Numbered from the stretch's first letter, positions 23,280 through 29,629 are shown. The stretch: DNA of 33,212 bases from Streptomyces sp. SID3212 (GCF_009865405.1 NZ_WWJY01000785.1:1-33212); one strand, 5' to 3'. Numbers and translations: made by a program. The notes: generated from the sequence alone by a model not told the origin.

Positions 23280-23519
23280 TCAGGCCGTCCAGTTGAGGAA
23301 CGTTGTCCAGGAGGTGGGGGCGACGGCGAAGCTGGGGCCGTTGTGTGTTTTGGAGTCGCGGAGGTGGATGGAGTGGGGGGTGGTGGCGACCTCAATGCAC
23401 TGTCCGCCGGCGTCGCTGCTGTAGCTGGACTTGCGCCAGTCGAAGGCCACTTCGATGCACTCGCCGCCACTGTCGCTGCTGTAGCTGGACTTGAACCACC
23501 GCAGGGTGCTCGTCGTCAT
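23280..23519 (-). CDS. DUF397 protein with a duplicated N-terminal half
   Basis: A 79-residue DUF397 protein, a family that pairs with XRE/DUF5753 regulators in Streptomyces and acts as their modulator or partner. The family core Trp-x-Lys-Ser-Ser-Tyr-Ser-Ser-Asp-x-Gly-Gly-x-Cys-Ile-Glu-Val-Ala occurs twice, in a 60-bp tandem duplication (identical blocks near 23412 and 23472). One normal C-terminal half follows (Leu-Arg-Asp-Ser-Lys, Gly-Pro-Ser-Phe-Ala-Val, Trp-Thr-Thr-Phe-Leu). Normal members are about 60 residues. ATG 23519 overlaps the stop of the XRE gene by 4 nt. The CHAT gene begins 35 nt downstream. Confidence 0.9.
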   Translation of the reverse strand: MTTSTLRWFKSSYSSDSGGECIEVAFDWRKSSYSSDAGGQCIEVATTPHSIHLRDSKTHNGPSFAVAPTSWTTFLNWTA

Positions 23520-24352
23520 TGCTCTTCTCCCGCCAACCGCTCGATGAGGCCCAGCGATTCGTCCGGGCCAAGGGCCTGAGCCTGGATCTTCGCATACCGG
23601 TGAGCGTACGCACTCACCTTTGTAGGATCGCTGATCAGCAGGCTTTCGTCCTGTGGTTCCAGGTAGACCAGGTGCTCGTGGTCGGGTGTTTCGACGAGCG
23701 TCAGGCCTCCCCGTCCGCCAGCATGCTCGCCGCGAAGCGCACGGTCGAGAGGCATCACCTGAAGCGTCACATTGGGGCGCTGGCCCAGCACGGCAAGGTG
23801 AAGCAACTGCTCGCGCATGATGTCCCTGCTGCCCCACGGGCGCCGTAATACTGCCTCGTCGAGGACGAGTTCGATGAGCGCGGGTGGATCACGGTCAAAG
23901 AGTGCCTTGCGAGCCATCCTGGCTTCGACCAGTTCGTCCACACGCTGGCTGGGGAGGGGGGGATAGCCGCCAGCAATGAGGGCGCGCGCGTACGCCTCGG
24001 TCTGAAACAACCCGTGGATGACCAGAACCGAGTACGACGACAGGGTAACGACGCTCTGCTCCAGCAGGGCGAAGTCTTTGAACTGCCTCGGGTACTTCTC
24101 CAGCCGTAGGTCCAACCGCGCTTGCTCGAAGATCCCGCTCCCCTCGCCGAGCTCACGCTCCAACCCCTCCAACATCTGATCGCTCGCAGGCTGCGCACCC
24201 GTCTCCATCGCGCTGATAGCCGAGCCCGTGAACCCGATTTTTTTCCCCAACTCCTCCTGGGACCAACCCTTTTGCTTACGCAGGAGGCGTGCGATGCCCG
24301 CAATAGTGCGCATCGCCGCGCTGACCATTTCCTTGTTCTCCGCTCGCGCCAT
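23516..24352 (-). CDS. XRE-family regulator with DUF5753 domain (Scr1-like)
   Basis: A 278-residue transcription regulator. The N-terminal Cro/C1-type helix-turn-helix (about residues 20-72) reads Ile-Ala-Arg-Leu-Leu-Arg-Lys-Gln-Lys-Gly-Trp-Ser-Gln-Glu-Glu-Leu-Gly and Thr-Gly-Ser-Ala-Ile-Ser-Ala-Met-Glu-Thr-Gly. The rest is DUF5753: Leu-Val-Ile-His-Gly-Leu-Phe-Gln-Thr-Glu-Ala-Tyr-Ala-Arg-Ala, Glu-Leu-Val-Leu-Asp-Glu-Ala-Val-Leu-Arg-Arg, and Val-Thr-Leu-Gln-Val-Met-Pro. ATG 24352 has GAGGG 7 nt upstream; an in-frame TTG seven codons earlier lacks support. Three 10-bp iterons sit just upstream. It is the first gene of the XRE - DUF397 - CHAT - membrane protein operon and divergent from an unknown gene. 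Confidence 0.9.
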   Translation of the reverse strand: MARAENKEMVSAAMRTIAGIARLLRKQKGWSQEELGKKIGFTGSAISAMETGAQPASDQMLEGLERELGEGSGIFEQARLDLRLEKYPRQFKDFALLEQSVVTLSSYSVLVIHGLFQTEAYARALIAGGYPPLPSQRVDELVEARMARKALFDRDPPALIELVLDEAVLRRPWGSRDIMREQLLHLAVLGQRPNVTLQVMPLDRALRGEHAGGRGGLTLVETPDHEHLVYLEPQDESLLISDPTKVSAYAHRYAKIQAQALGPDESLGLIERLAGEEQ

Positions 24353-24367
24353 TGCGATCCCCTCTCG

Positions 24368-24397
24368 ACTCAACCGGACTCAACCGGTCTCAACCGG
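24368..24397. promoter_or_regulatory. Three tandem 10-bp iterons upstream of the XRE operon
   Basis: ACTCAACCGG, ACTCAACCGG and TCTCAACCGG are directly abutting, one helical turn apart, 16-45 nt upstream of the XRE start. Same-face spacing in a regulator's own 5' region fits a cooperative operator for the XRE protein. Confidence 0.55.
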
Positions 24398-24507
24398 AAC
24401 CCGCCGTTTTCATCCCGTCTTCAACCACGTTCAAGCAGGTCAGAGCCGTACGCGACCCTCTGGTCGTGGTGTAGAAAACGCTAGCCGGTGGACCGCACAC
24501 TGTCTGT

Positions 24508-24963
24508 ATGGATGCGAGAACTCGCCAATTAAAGGCAAGCTGGATTCCGTTTACGGGATTCCAACTTCGCAAGGCCGGGGTGCAATTCGACGCCGTACGT
24601 GTGGACGGGGACGACGGTCGTCGTCTCGCGGACGCCATAGAGGCAATCACGGCCGGAGACCCGGGCCCCATCGTCGCCGAGGCGAACGGCCGCCGGGCCG
24701 TGTACTTCTACTTACCGCCCGGAAGCACCGCGCTGAGGGCCTGGCCGTCGAAGGTGACGCGGTTCAACTCCAGTTACGGGCACGTGAGTTACGTACCCGT
24801 ACCCGCGTTGAAGGGGGACACCTGGCCGCTGTCCTGGTACGTGCCGCCGACCGGTCCCGACCGGTTCGTACATCCGCTGCTGCTGCTCAACACCGCCGCT
24901 CTGCTGCTCGGCGAGGGTGCGACGGCGTGTCAGTGGGGCGATCGGGCCACAGATCCCTCCTGA
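24508..24963 (+). CDS. Hypothetical protein, divergent from the XRE operon
   Basis: A 151-residue protein I do not recognise. It is probably cytoplasmic, mixed alpha/beta: Phe-Gln-Leu-Arg-Lys-Ala-Gly-Val-Gln-Phe-Asp-Ala-Val-Arg-Val, Pro-Ile-Val-Ala-Glu-Ala-Asn-Gly-Arg-Arg-Ala-Val-Tyr-Phe-Tyr-Leu-Pro-Pro-Gly-Ser, and Trp-Tyr-Val-Pro-Pro. A Leu-rich helix near the end (His-Pro-Leu-Leu-Leu-Leu-Asn-Thr-Ala-Ala) is too short and mixed to call a membrane segment. ATG 24508 has no Shine-Dalgarno; CACACT 7 nt upstream is a near-match to a leaderless -10. It shares its 155-bp upstream region with the XRE operon, so XRE may control both. A small hairpin at 24954-24967 overlaps the stop. Confidence 0.6.
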   Translation: MDARTRQLKASWIPFTGFQLRKAGVQFDAVRVDGDDGRRLADAIEAITAGDPGPIVAEANGRRAVYFYLPPGSTALRAWPSKVTRFNSSYGHVSYVPVPALKGDTWPLSWYVPPTGPDRFVHPLLLLNTAALLLGEGATACQWGDRATDPS

Positions 24964-25155
24964 GGGAAACGTGCCGCTGTCCGATAAGATGCATTTGCTC
25001 GTCAAGGACTGGTTTCAGACAACTTCGCGAACTAGGTGGGCAATTGAGCCTATTTGCTGAATGATCTTCCGTGTCCTCGCCGACAGCCGCGCCCAGGTCC
25101 TGGGCCCAGCTGCGGGGCGGGGCATGAGAAGCGTTGTCGATCCGAGGAAAGTCAA

Positions 25156-25737
25156 ATGGCGAACGAACTCAAGTACGGTGACAAGATCCACCTCCAGAAC
25201 GGCTATGGAGGCTTCCGGGGCGGGTACCTCGACACCAACAGCGGCAACTCCGCGGAGGGGGCGTTCTACGGCGTCTCGACCACCGCCACCCCCACCCGCG
25301 CCCCGGGCACCGGCACCTGGGAGATCCTGTCCGCCGCCGACAAGGCCGCCGGCCAGCCCGTCCTCAGCGGCGACCTGGTCTACCTGCGGAACACCTACGG
25401 CGGTGACGGCGGTTACCTCGACACCAACAGCGGCCCCAAGGCCGAGCAGAAGACCGCCGGCGCGAAGTTCGACGTCTCGACCTCCAAGGTCAAGGACCGC
25501 GCGCCTGGGACGGGGCACTGGCGGATCTTCGCCCAGACCTCCGCCAGCACCAACGGCGAGCATGTCCGCGTCGGCGACACCGTCCTGCTGTGGAACGTCT
25601 ACGGAGGCAACGGCGGCTTCCTGGAGACCAACGGCGGCACCACCGACGAAGGCGCCGCCTACGACGTCTGCACCAACGCCTACTTCAACCGCAGCTCCAA
25701 CGTGGCCGACTGGAAGATCCACAAGGCCCAGGGCTGA
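25156..25737 (+). CDS. Three-fold-repeat, beta-trefoil-like protein (lectin-like)
   Basis: A 193-residue protein built of three about 60-residue repeats. Each starts Gly-Asp-x-Ile/Val-x-Leu-x-Asn, continues Tyr-Gly-Gly-x-x-Gly-Gly-Tyr/Phe-Leu-Asp/Glu-Thr-Asn, and the first two end Arg-Ala-Pro-Gly-Thr-Gly-x-Trp-x-Ile. Repeats are at about 7-62, 69-130 and 134-193. Three-fold symmetry with a Leu-x-Asn...Tyr-Leu-Asp-Thr pattern suggests a beta-trefoil, a fold used for carbohydrate or lipid binding. There is no signal peptide, so it is cytoplasmic or released by a non-classical route. ATG 25156 follows GAGGAAAG. It converges on the small YABBY-like gene, separated by a perfect terminator. The long 192-bp upstream region is relatively A/T-rich. 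Confidence 0.75.
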   Translation: MANELKYGDKIHLQNGYGGFRGGYLDTNSGNSAEGAFYGVSTTATPTRAPGTGTWEILSAADKAAGQPVLSGDLVYLRNTYGGDGGYLDTNSGPKAEQKTAGAKFDVSTSKVKDRAPGTGHWRIFAQTSASTNGEHVRVGDTVLLWNVYGGNGGFLETNGGTTDEGAAYDVCTNAYFNRSSNVADWKIHKAQG

Positions 25738-25748
25738 CCACAGCCGCA

Positions 25749-25789
25749 CAGTGCCCCGGCGGACCGGACCACGGTCCGCCGGGGCACTG
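25749..25789. terminator. Perfect 18-bp stem, bidirectional terminator between converging genes
   Basis: Arms 25749-25766 and 25772-25789 are exact complements with a 5-nt loop. The hairpin lies 11 nt after the beta-trefoil gene stop and 14 nt from the stop of the converging small gene, so it can terminate both transcripts. Confidence 0.85.
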
Positions 25790-25803
25790 CCGATGGACGA
25801 CGC

Positions 25804-25983
25804 TCAGTTCTTCGTCTTCCAGTTGGCGGTGGCCAACTTGAACCGTTCCTGGTGAGTCATCTCGGGGTGCTCCACCGCCAGCCGCGCCAGTTCCGTCTTC
25901 ACGAATTTGTTGAAGGGGGTCAACTTCTTGCTCCCGCCGCTCGTGCCGGCCTTGGCCCTCGCCCGGGTCTGCTGTGGTGCCAT
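25804..25983 (-). CDS. 59-residue basic protein with a YABBY/HMG-box-like DNA-binding motif
   Basis: A very short gene with a strong start signal: GGAGG (25993-25989) five nt before ATG 25983. The protein has 12 Lys/Arg and 4 Glu. Residues 1-20 are a basic disordered tail (Arg-Ala-Arg-Ala-Lys, Gly-Gly-Ser-Lys-Lys). Residues 22-55 align without gaps to the plant YABBY-domain consensus as I recall it. Identities are Asn25, Phe27, Lys29, Glu31, Arg34, Pro40, His44, Glu46, Phe48, Ala51, Asn54 and Trp55, plus many conservative matches (Thr/Ser22, Phe/Tyr24, Val/Ile28, Leu/Ile32, Glu/Asp41, Thr/Ser43). This predicts a two-helix HMG-like DNA-binding unit. It sits 56 nt after the acidic 169-residue gene, probably in one transcript. 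Confidence 0.75.
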   Translation of the reverse strand: MAPQQTRARAKAGTSGGSKKLTPFNKFVKTELARLAVEHPEMTHQERFKLATANWKTKN

Positions 25984-26039
25984 CTCTGCCTCCGGAATCG
26001 TTGTCGCTGCTCAGTGAGCTGATGGCGCGGTGCCCGCCG

Positions 26040-26549
26040 CTACAGCGCCAGGTCCGCGCGCAGGGCCCGGGCGCAGGCCACGGCGGCTGCGGTGGCGGCG
26101 TCGGGGGTGTTCTTGCGGTCCTCATCCCAGGAGCAGGCCACCACGATGCCCGGAACACCCACCAGCACGATGCCGTCGCCCTCACCGTGCAGGTGCGTGA
26201 CCGGCAGCGGGCCCGCCTGGCCGCCGTCGGCCTCGCCGTGTTCGGCGACGCGGTACTTCGTACCGCCGAAGTCCACGAACGTGCCGGTCTCCTCGCCGTC
26301 GACCAGGTCGAACAGCGCGTCGGCGTCGGTGGTGAAGAAGTCGGTGGCGTCCTCGTAGGTGTCCGCGTCACGGATCCCCAGGGCTCCGGCCAGCACAGCC
26401 TGCTCTTCGTCGTCGTTGAACAGGTAGAGCGCGGCGGCATGGGGTGCGGTTGTGGCGCCGTCGTTGGTCCCCTCGGGGTCCAGCAGCCGGTCGAGCAGGT
26501 AGCTCTCCCACACGGTGTCGGTTTCCCCGTCGAAATCGATCTCGCTCAA
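26040..26549 (-). CDS. Acidic hypothetical protein upstream of the YABBY-like gene
   Basis: A 169-residue, strongly Asp/Glu-rich soluble protein that I cannot assign. Acidic clusters include Asp-Asp-Glu-Glu, Glu-Asp-Ala-Thr-Asp and Asp-Gly-Glu-Glu. Ala-Ala-Leu-Tyr-Leu-Phe-Asn-Asp-Asp-Glu-Glu-Gln-Ala-Val-Leu-Ala-Gly-Ala-Leu-Gly suggests an alpha/beta domain; the C-terminus (Gly-Ile-Val-Val-Ala-Cys-Ser-Trp-Asp) looks like a beta-strand followed by an Ala-rich helix. There is no signal peptide or membrane segment. The start is TTG 26549, supported by GAGGGGA (26562-26556) 6 nt upstream; no ATG or GTG fits. It is likely co-transcribed with the basic YABBY-like gene. An imperfect dyad at 26578-26595 lies in its upstream region. 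The 176-bp gap to the esterase gene holds nothing else I can name. Confidence 0.7.
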   Translation of the reverse strand: MSEIDFDGETDTVWESYLLDRLLDPEGTNDGATTAPHAAALYLFNDDEEQAVLAGALGIRDADTYEDATDFFTTDADALFDLVDGEETGTFVDFGGTKYRVAEHGEADGGQAGPLPVTHLHGEGDGIVLVGVPGIVVACSWDEDRKNTPDAATAAAVACARALRADLAL

Positions 26550-26725
26550 TCCAGTTCCCCTCGCGGTACATGTCGCCGGACACCCGGTGGGTGCCTGGCG
26601 CGTCGATCACGCACAGGAATACCAGCGGGAGGCGAGCAGCGGATCCGCCATCGGAGCGGCGCACGGTTGCACTCGGGAGTGCTCGGCGGCGTACGGAGTG
26701 AGCGCGAGACAGGGCGGGGCGATGG

Positions 26726-27379
26726 TCAGCGGCCCAACGCCCAGGTCACCATCAGCGGAAACTCTTCTTGCCAGAACGCGTCTCCGTGCGCGCCGGGCCG
26801 TTCGGTCATCACGACGTCCGCGCCCGCGTCGCGCAGAGCGTCCGCCCATCGCGTCGCGTTCTCGCGGAAGAACGGTTCCCGCGTGCCGGCGACGAAATAC
26901 GCGCGGGGGAGCGAGGTCGGCAGCGGGCGGGAGGGGCGGTAGCCGGCGCCCGGTGACGCGCAGAGGACCGCACCGTAGAGGTCCGGGTGGCGGAGCCCGA
27001 GGGCGAGGGCCAGTTCCCCGCCGGCGGAGACACCGAATACGGCGGTGCGCTCGGCGGGGAGGGCGACTCCGAAGCGTGAGCGGGCCCATCGGCGGACGTC
27101 GTGGACGAGGAACTCCTCGTGTGCGGCGAACCGTTCCGGGTCGAAGTCCGGTGAGTATTCGTGGAGCCGCCGCGTCTCGTCGGCCGGCCGGTGCGCGCCG
27201 ACGACCATGGTGGGCGGCACGTGGGCCGCAGCCTCCAGGGCCTCGCCCCACTGTGCGACCAGCTGGCCGTCACCGGCGTACACGACGGCCTCGGGCGGGC
27301 TCGGCGGGACGTATGCCGTGACGTGCCGACCGCCGTCGTACCCGAGTGTCTCGGTGACGAGTTCCCCGGCGATGGGCAT
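26726..27379 (-). CDS. Alpha/beta-hydrolase-fold esterase (esterase D / enterochelin-esterase-like)
   Basis: A 217-residue serine hydrolase, cytoplasmic. The nucleophile elbow is Gly-Val-Ser118-Ala-Gly-Gly, preceded by Glu-Arg-Thr-Ala-Val-Phe. The catalytic His is likely His198 in Pro-Gly-Ala-His-Gly-Asp-Ala-Phe-Trp. A conserved early Val-Val-Tyr-Ala-Gly-Asp-Gly, Val-Val-Gly-Ala-His-Arg, Glu-Tyr-Ser-Pro-Asp and Phe-Leu-Val-His-Asp-Val place it in the putative-esterase (PF00756) group. The typical substrate range is acyl or S-formyl esters; the actual substrate is unknown. ATG 27379 follows AAGGAG (27394-27389). It is divergent from the SnoaL-like gene across a 271-bp gap containing a perfect palindrome. 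Confidence 0.85.
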   Translation of the reverse strand: MPIAGELVTETLGYDGGRHVTAYVPPSPPEAVVYAGDGQLVAQWGEALEAAAHVPPTMVVGAHRPADETRRLHEYSPDFDPERFAAHEEFLVHDVRRWARSRFGVALPAERTAVFGVSAGGELALALGLRHPDLYGAVLCASPGAGYRPSRPLPTSLPRAYFVAGTREPFFRENATRWADALRDAGADVVMTERPGAHGDAFWQEEFPLMVTWALGR

Positions 27380-27533
27380 GGTCGTCGTCTCCTTGTCGGC
27401 GGCCCCCCCCTCGAATGACCCTAGCGCTCGGACCCGACAGCAGATGCGCGCGTCGGGGGCGCGCGAAGCGGTTGTGGTGGTCGACGCCCCACAGCTCGGG
27501 GGTGCCTTGTGGGCCGGGTGGGCGCCCAGGGCG

Positions 27534-27548
27534 TTACCTCGGAGGTAA
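27534..27548. promoter_or_regulatory. 15-bp perfect palindrome, candidate operator
   Basis: TTACCTCGGAGGTAA (7-bp arms around one G) lies in the 271-bp divergent region between the esterase and the SnoaL-like gene. A TACGGGG-type 7-bp tandem repeat (27600-27620) lies closer to the SnoaL-like start. No regulator gene is immediately adjacent on either side; the HxlR gene is one gene away. Confidence 0.45.
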
Positions 27549-27650
27549 TGGTGTCGGGCGGGCGGGGGTGGCGAGGATGGGGATCTCGCCGCGTCGGTCG
27601 GGTACGGGGTACGGGGTACGGACGCGGATGTCGGATTGGAGGGACGAGCC

Positions 27651-28142
27651 ATGTCTACAGCCGCAGCCGCAGCGTCAACCGGGGCCTCAGCCGGAGCCGG
27701 AGGCGCAGCCGCGCCGGAGGCCACTCGCGCCGTGGTGCGTGAGTTGTTGCGCCGGATCGGGGAGGGGGATCCGGCGGGCATCGCCGAGATGTATGCCGTA
27801 CGGGTCGACTGGAAGCTGGACTGGCCGGAGGCCGAGCACGGCCGCCGGACGGGCACGCCGTGGATCCGGCACCGTTCCACCCGGGCGGATGCCGCCGACC
27901 ACTTCCGCGAGCTGGCCGAGCACCATGCCGCCGGGGAGGCGGCGACCGAGATCGAGCGGATCCTGGTCGACGGCGGTGACGCGGTCGTGCTCGGTGAGAT
28001 CCGGCAGACCGTACGGTCCACCGGGCGCGCCTATCGTGCGCGGTTCGCTCTGCACCTCACCGTCGAGGACGGACTGGTGACGCGGCACCATGTCTACGAG
28101 GACAGCCTCGCGGTGGCGCGGGCGTTCGGGACGCAGGACTGA
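27651..28142 (+). CDS. SnoaL-like / NTF2-fold protein
   Basis: A 163-residue protein. The first 24 or so residues are an Ala/Gly/Ser low-complexity tail. The rest is an NTF2/SnoaL cone fold: helix Ala-Val-Val-Arg-Glu-Leu-Leu-Arg-Arg-Ile-Gly-Glu-Gly-Asp-Pro-Ala, then Tyr-Ala-Val-Arg-Val-Asp-Trp-Lys, Ala-Asp-His-Phe-Arg-Glu-Leu, and strands Glu-Ile-Glu-Arg-Ile-Leu-Val-Asp-Gly-Gly-Asp-Ala-Val-Val, Leu-His-Leu-Thr-Val-Glu-Asp-Gly-Leu-Val and His-His-Val-Tyr-Glu-Asp. Members are ketosteroid-isomerase-like enzymes or ligand-binding proteins; no catalytic assignment is possible. ATG 27651 follows GGAGGG by 7 nt. It converges on the HxlR gene. Confidence 0.85.
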   Translation: MSTAAAAASTGASAGAGGAAAPEATRAVVRELLRRIGEGDPAGIAEMYAVRVDWKLDWPEAEHGRRTGTPWIRHRSTRADAADHFRELAEHHAAGEAATEIERILVDGGDAVVLGEIRQTVRSTGRAYRARFALHLTVEDGLVTRHHVYEDSLAVARAFGTQD

Positions 28143-28217
28143 GCGAGCGCGGCCCGTGCGGCCCGTGTGGCCCGTGCGGCGCCCGGGTGCGGGCGCGTGG
28201 TGCGCCGGCCGGGACGC

Positions 28218-28589
28218 CTATCCGGGTGAGGTCTCGGCCACGGCGACCGTCTCCGAGCCTTCGCGGCGTATCCGCTCAACTCCCCAGGCGCCGAGCGGCC
28301 GGAGGGCGTTGTTGAGCGTACGACCCTGCTCGGTCAGGGAGTACTCCACCCGTGGCGGGACCTCGGCGTGAACGACCCGGTGCACGAGACCGTCCTCCTC
28401 CATCTCGCGCAGGTGCTGCGTCAGCATCTTCTCGCTCACGCCCGGCAGATCGCGACGGAGTTCGGCGAAGCGGCGTACACGATGGGCGTCCAGCTCCCAG
28501 AGGATCAATCCCTTCCACTTGCCGCTCACCACGTCGAGCGCGGCGTCGATGCCGCAGATGTAAGGCCCGCGTCTCGGCGCCTTGGCCAT
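28218..28589 (-). CDS. HxlR-family transcriptional regulator
   Basis: A 123-residue winged-helix regulator. The family signature Cys12-Gly-Ile-Asp-Ala-Ala-Leu-Asp-Val-Val-Ser-Gly-Lys-Trp-Lys is at the N-terminus; in several HxlR proteins this Cys is the redox- or electrophile-sensing residue. Phe-Ala-Glu-Leu-Arg-Arg-Asp-Leu-Pro-Gly-Val-Ser-Glu-Lys-Met-Leu-Thr-Gln-His-Leu-Arg-Glu-Met is the recognition helix region and Glu-Tyr-Ser-Leu-Thr-Glu-Gln-Gly is the wing. ATG 28589. It is divergent from the imine-reductase-like gene across 83 bp with inverted repeats, so that gene is its likely target. Confidence 0.92.
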   Translation of the reverse strand: MAKAPRRGPYICGIDAALDVVSGKWKGLILWELDAHRVRRFAELRRDLPGVSEKMLTQHLREMEEDGLVHRVVHAEVPPRVEYSLTEQGRTLNNALRPLGAWGVERIRREGSETVAVAETSPG

Positions 28590-28600
28590 TACTGATCCCC

Positions 28601-28639
28601 TTACTGAAAGGTAAGTACCGCAGTAAATAGTGGGTACTT
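28601..28639. promoter_or_regulatory. Inverted repeats in the HxlR / oxidoreductase divergent promoter
   Basis: AAGTACC (28613-28619) and GGTACTT (28633-28639) are perfect inverted arms with a 13-nt spacer. TTACT (28601-28605) and AGTAA (28622-28626) form an overlapping pair. The A/T-rich character in an 83-bp divergent gap fits an HxlR operator. Confidence 0.5.
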
Positions 28640-28672
28640 CCGAGACTAGTCGCGCCCTCCGAGCATGGAGGG

Positions 28673-29629
28673 GTGAACGAACACCAGAACCACACCACCC
28701 GGCAGGGCAACTCCGTCACCGTGATCGGGCTCGGCCCGATGGGCCGGGCGATGACGCGGACCCTCCTCACCGCCGGCCACCCGGTCACCGTCTGGAACCG
28801 CACCGCAGGCCGGGCCGACGACGTCGTCGCCGCCGGAGCGACGCTCGCGGCGACACCTCGCGAGGCGATCGAGGCGAGCGACCTCGTGATCCTCAGCCTT
28901 ACCGACTACCGGGCGATGTACGACATCCTCGGCGGCACCATTGGCGGCGACGGCGACGGCGGCGGCAACGGCGATAGCGGCAGCGCCACCCCGTCACTCG
29001 CCGGCCGGACGCTGGTCAACCTCAGCTCAGACACCCCCGACCGCACGCGCGAGGCGGCCACCTGGGCGGCGGGCCACGGCGCCGCCTTCCTCAGCGGTGG
29101 AGTCATGGTCCCGGCACCGATGGTCGGCACGGAGGCGGCCCACGTCTACTACAGCGGCCCCGGCGAGGTGATGGAGAACCACCGGGGGGTGTTGGCACTG
29201 CTCGGCACACCCCGGTATCTGGGCGAGGACCCGGGGCTCGCCCAGATGATGTACCAGGCCCAACTCACCGTTTTCCTGGCCACCTTGTCGGGACTGATGC
29301 ACGCGACCGCGATGCTGGGGACGGCGGGAATGAAGGCCAGGGAAGTCCTGCCGGAGCTGCTCGCCTCCGCCGACGCGATCGGCGGCATCCTCAGGGCCGG
29401 CGAGGAGCACCCCGGTGCCGCGCTCGATGCCGGGGAGCATCCCGGCGACCTCAGTACGGTCACCATGATGGGCGCGACGGCCGACCACATCGTGGAGACG
29501 AGCGCGTCGCTGGGCCTGGACCTCTCGCTCGCCGTGGCCGTACAGGCCCACTACCGGCGCGCGATCGAGAACGGGCACGGCGGCGACAACTGGACCCGCA
29601 TCATCGACAGCATCCGGGAGCCGCGCTGA
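28673..29629 (+). CDS. NAD(P)-dependent imine-reductase-like / 3-hydroxyacid dehydrogenase family enzyme
   Basis: A 318-residue two-domain protein. The N-terminal Rossmann domain has Gly19-Leu-Gly-Pro-Met-Gly24, then Pro-Val-Thr-Val-Trp-Asn-Arg-Thr-Ala-Gly-Arg-Ala (NADPH-preferring, as in imine reductases) and Leu-Val-Asn-Leu-Ser-Ser-Asp-Thr-Pro. The all-helical C-terminal domain includes Gly-Val-Met-Val-Pro-Ala-Pro-Met-Val-Gly-Thr. The usual catalytic Lys of beta-hydroxyacid dehydrogenases is not evident, which favours the imine reductase branch. A Gly/Asp-rich repeat insertion (about residues 88-103) lies in a surface loop. The start is GTG 28673; GGAGG almost abuts it and a -10-like GAGCAT lies 6 nt upstream, so the exact start is uncertain. 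Confidence 0.8.
   Translation: MNEHQNHTTRQGNSVTVIGLGPMGRAMTRTLLTAGHPVTVWNRTAGRADDVVAAGATLAATPREAIEASDLVILSLTDYRAMYDILGGTIGGDGDGGGNGDSGSATPSLAGRTLVNLSSDTPDRTREAATWAAGHGAAFLSGGVMVPAPMVGTEAAHVYYSGPGEVMENHRGVLALLGTPRYLGEDPGLAQMMYQAQLTVFLATLSGLMHATAMLGTAGMKAREVLPELLASADAIGGILRAGEEHPGAALDAGEHPGDLSTVTMMGATADHIVETSASLGLDLSLAVAVQAHYRRAIENGHGGDNWTRIIDSIREPR

Noticed and set aside
25685..26440. A 251-codon minus-strand frame spanning the small YABBY-like gene
   Set aside because: It is out of frame with both real minus-strand genes here, is Arg/Pro/Thr/Ser-rich, and crosses the perfect terminator; the two shorter genes have Shine-Dalgarno sequences and structured translations.
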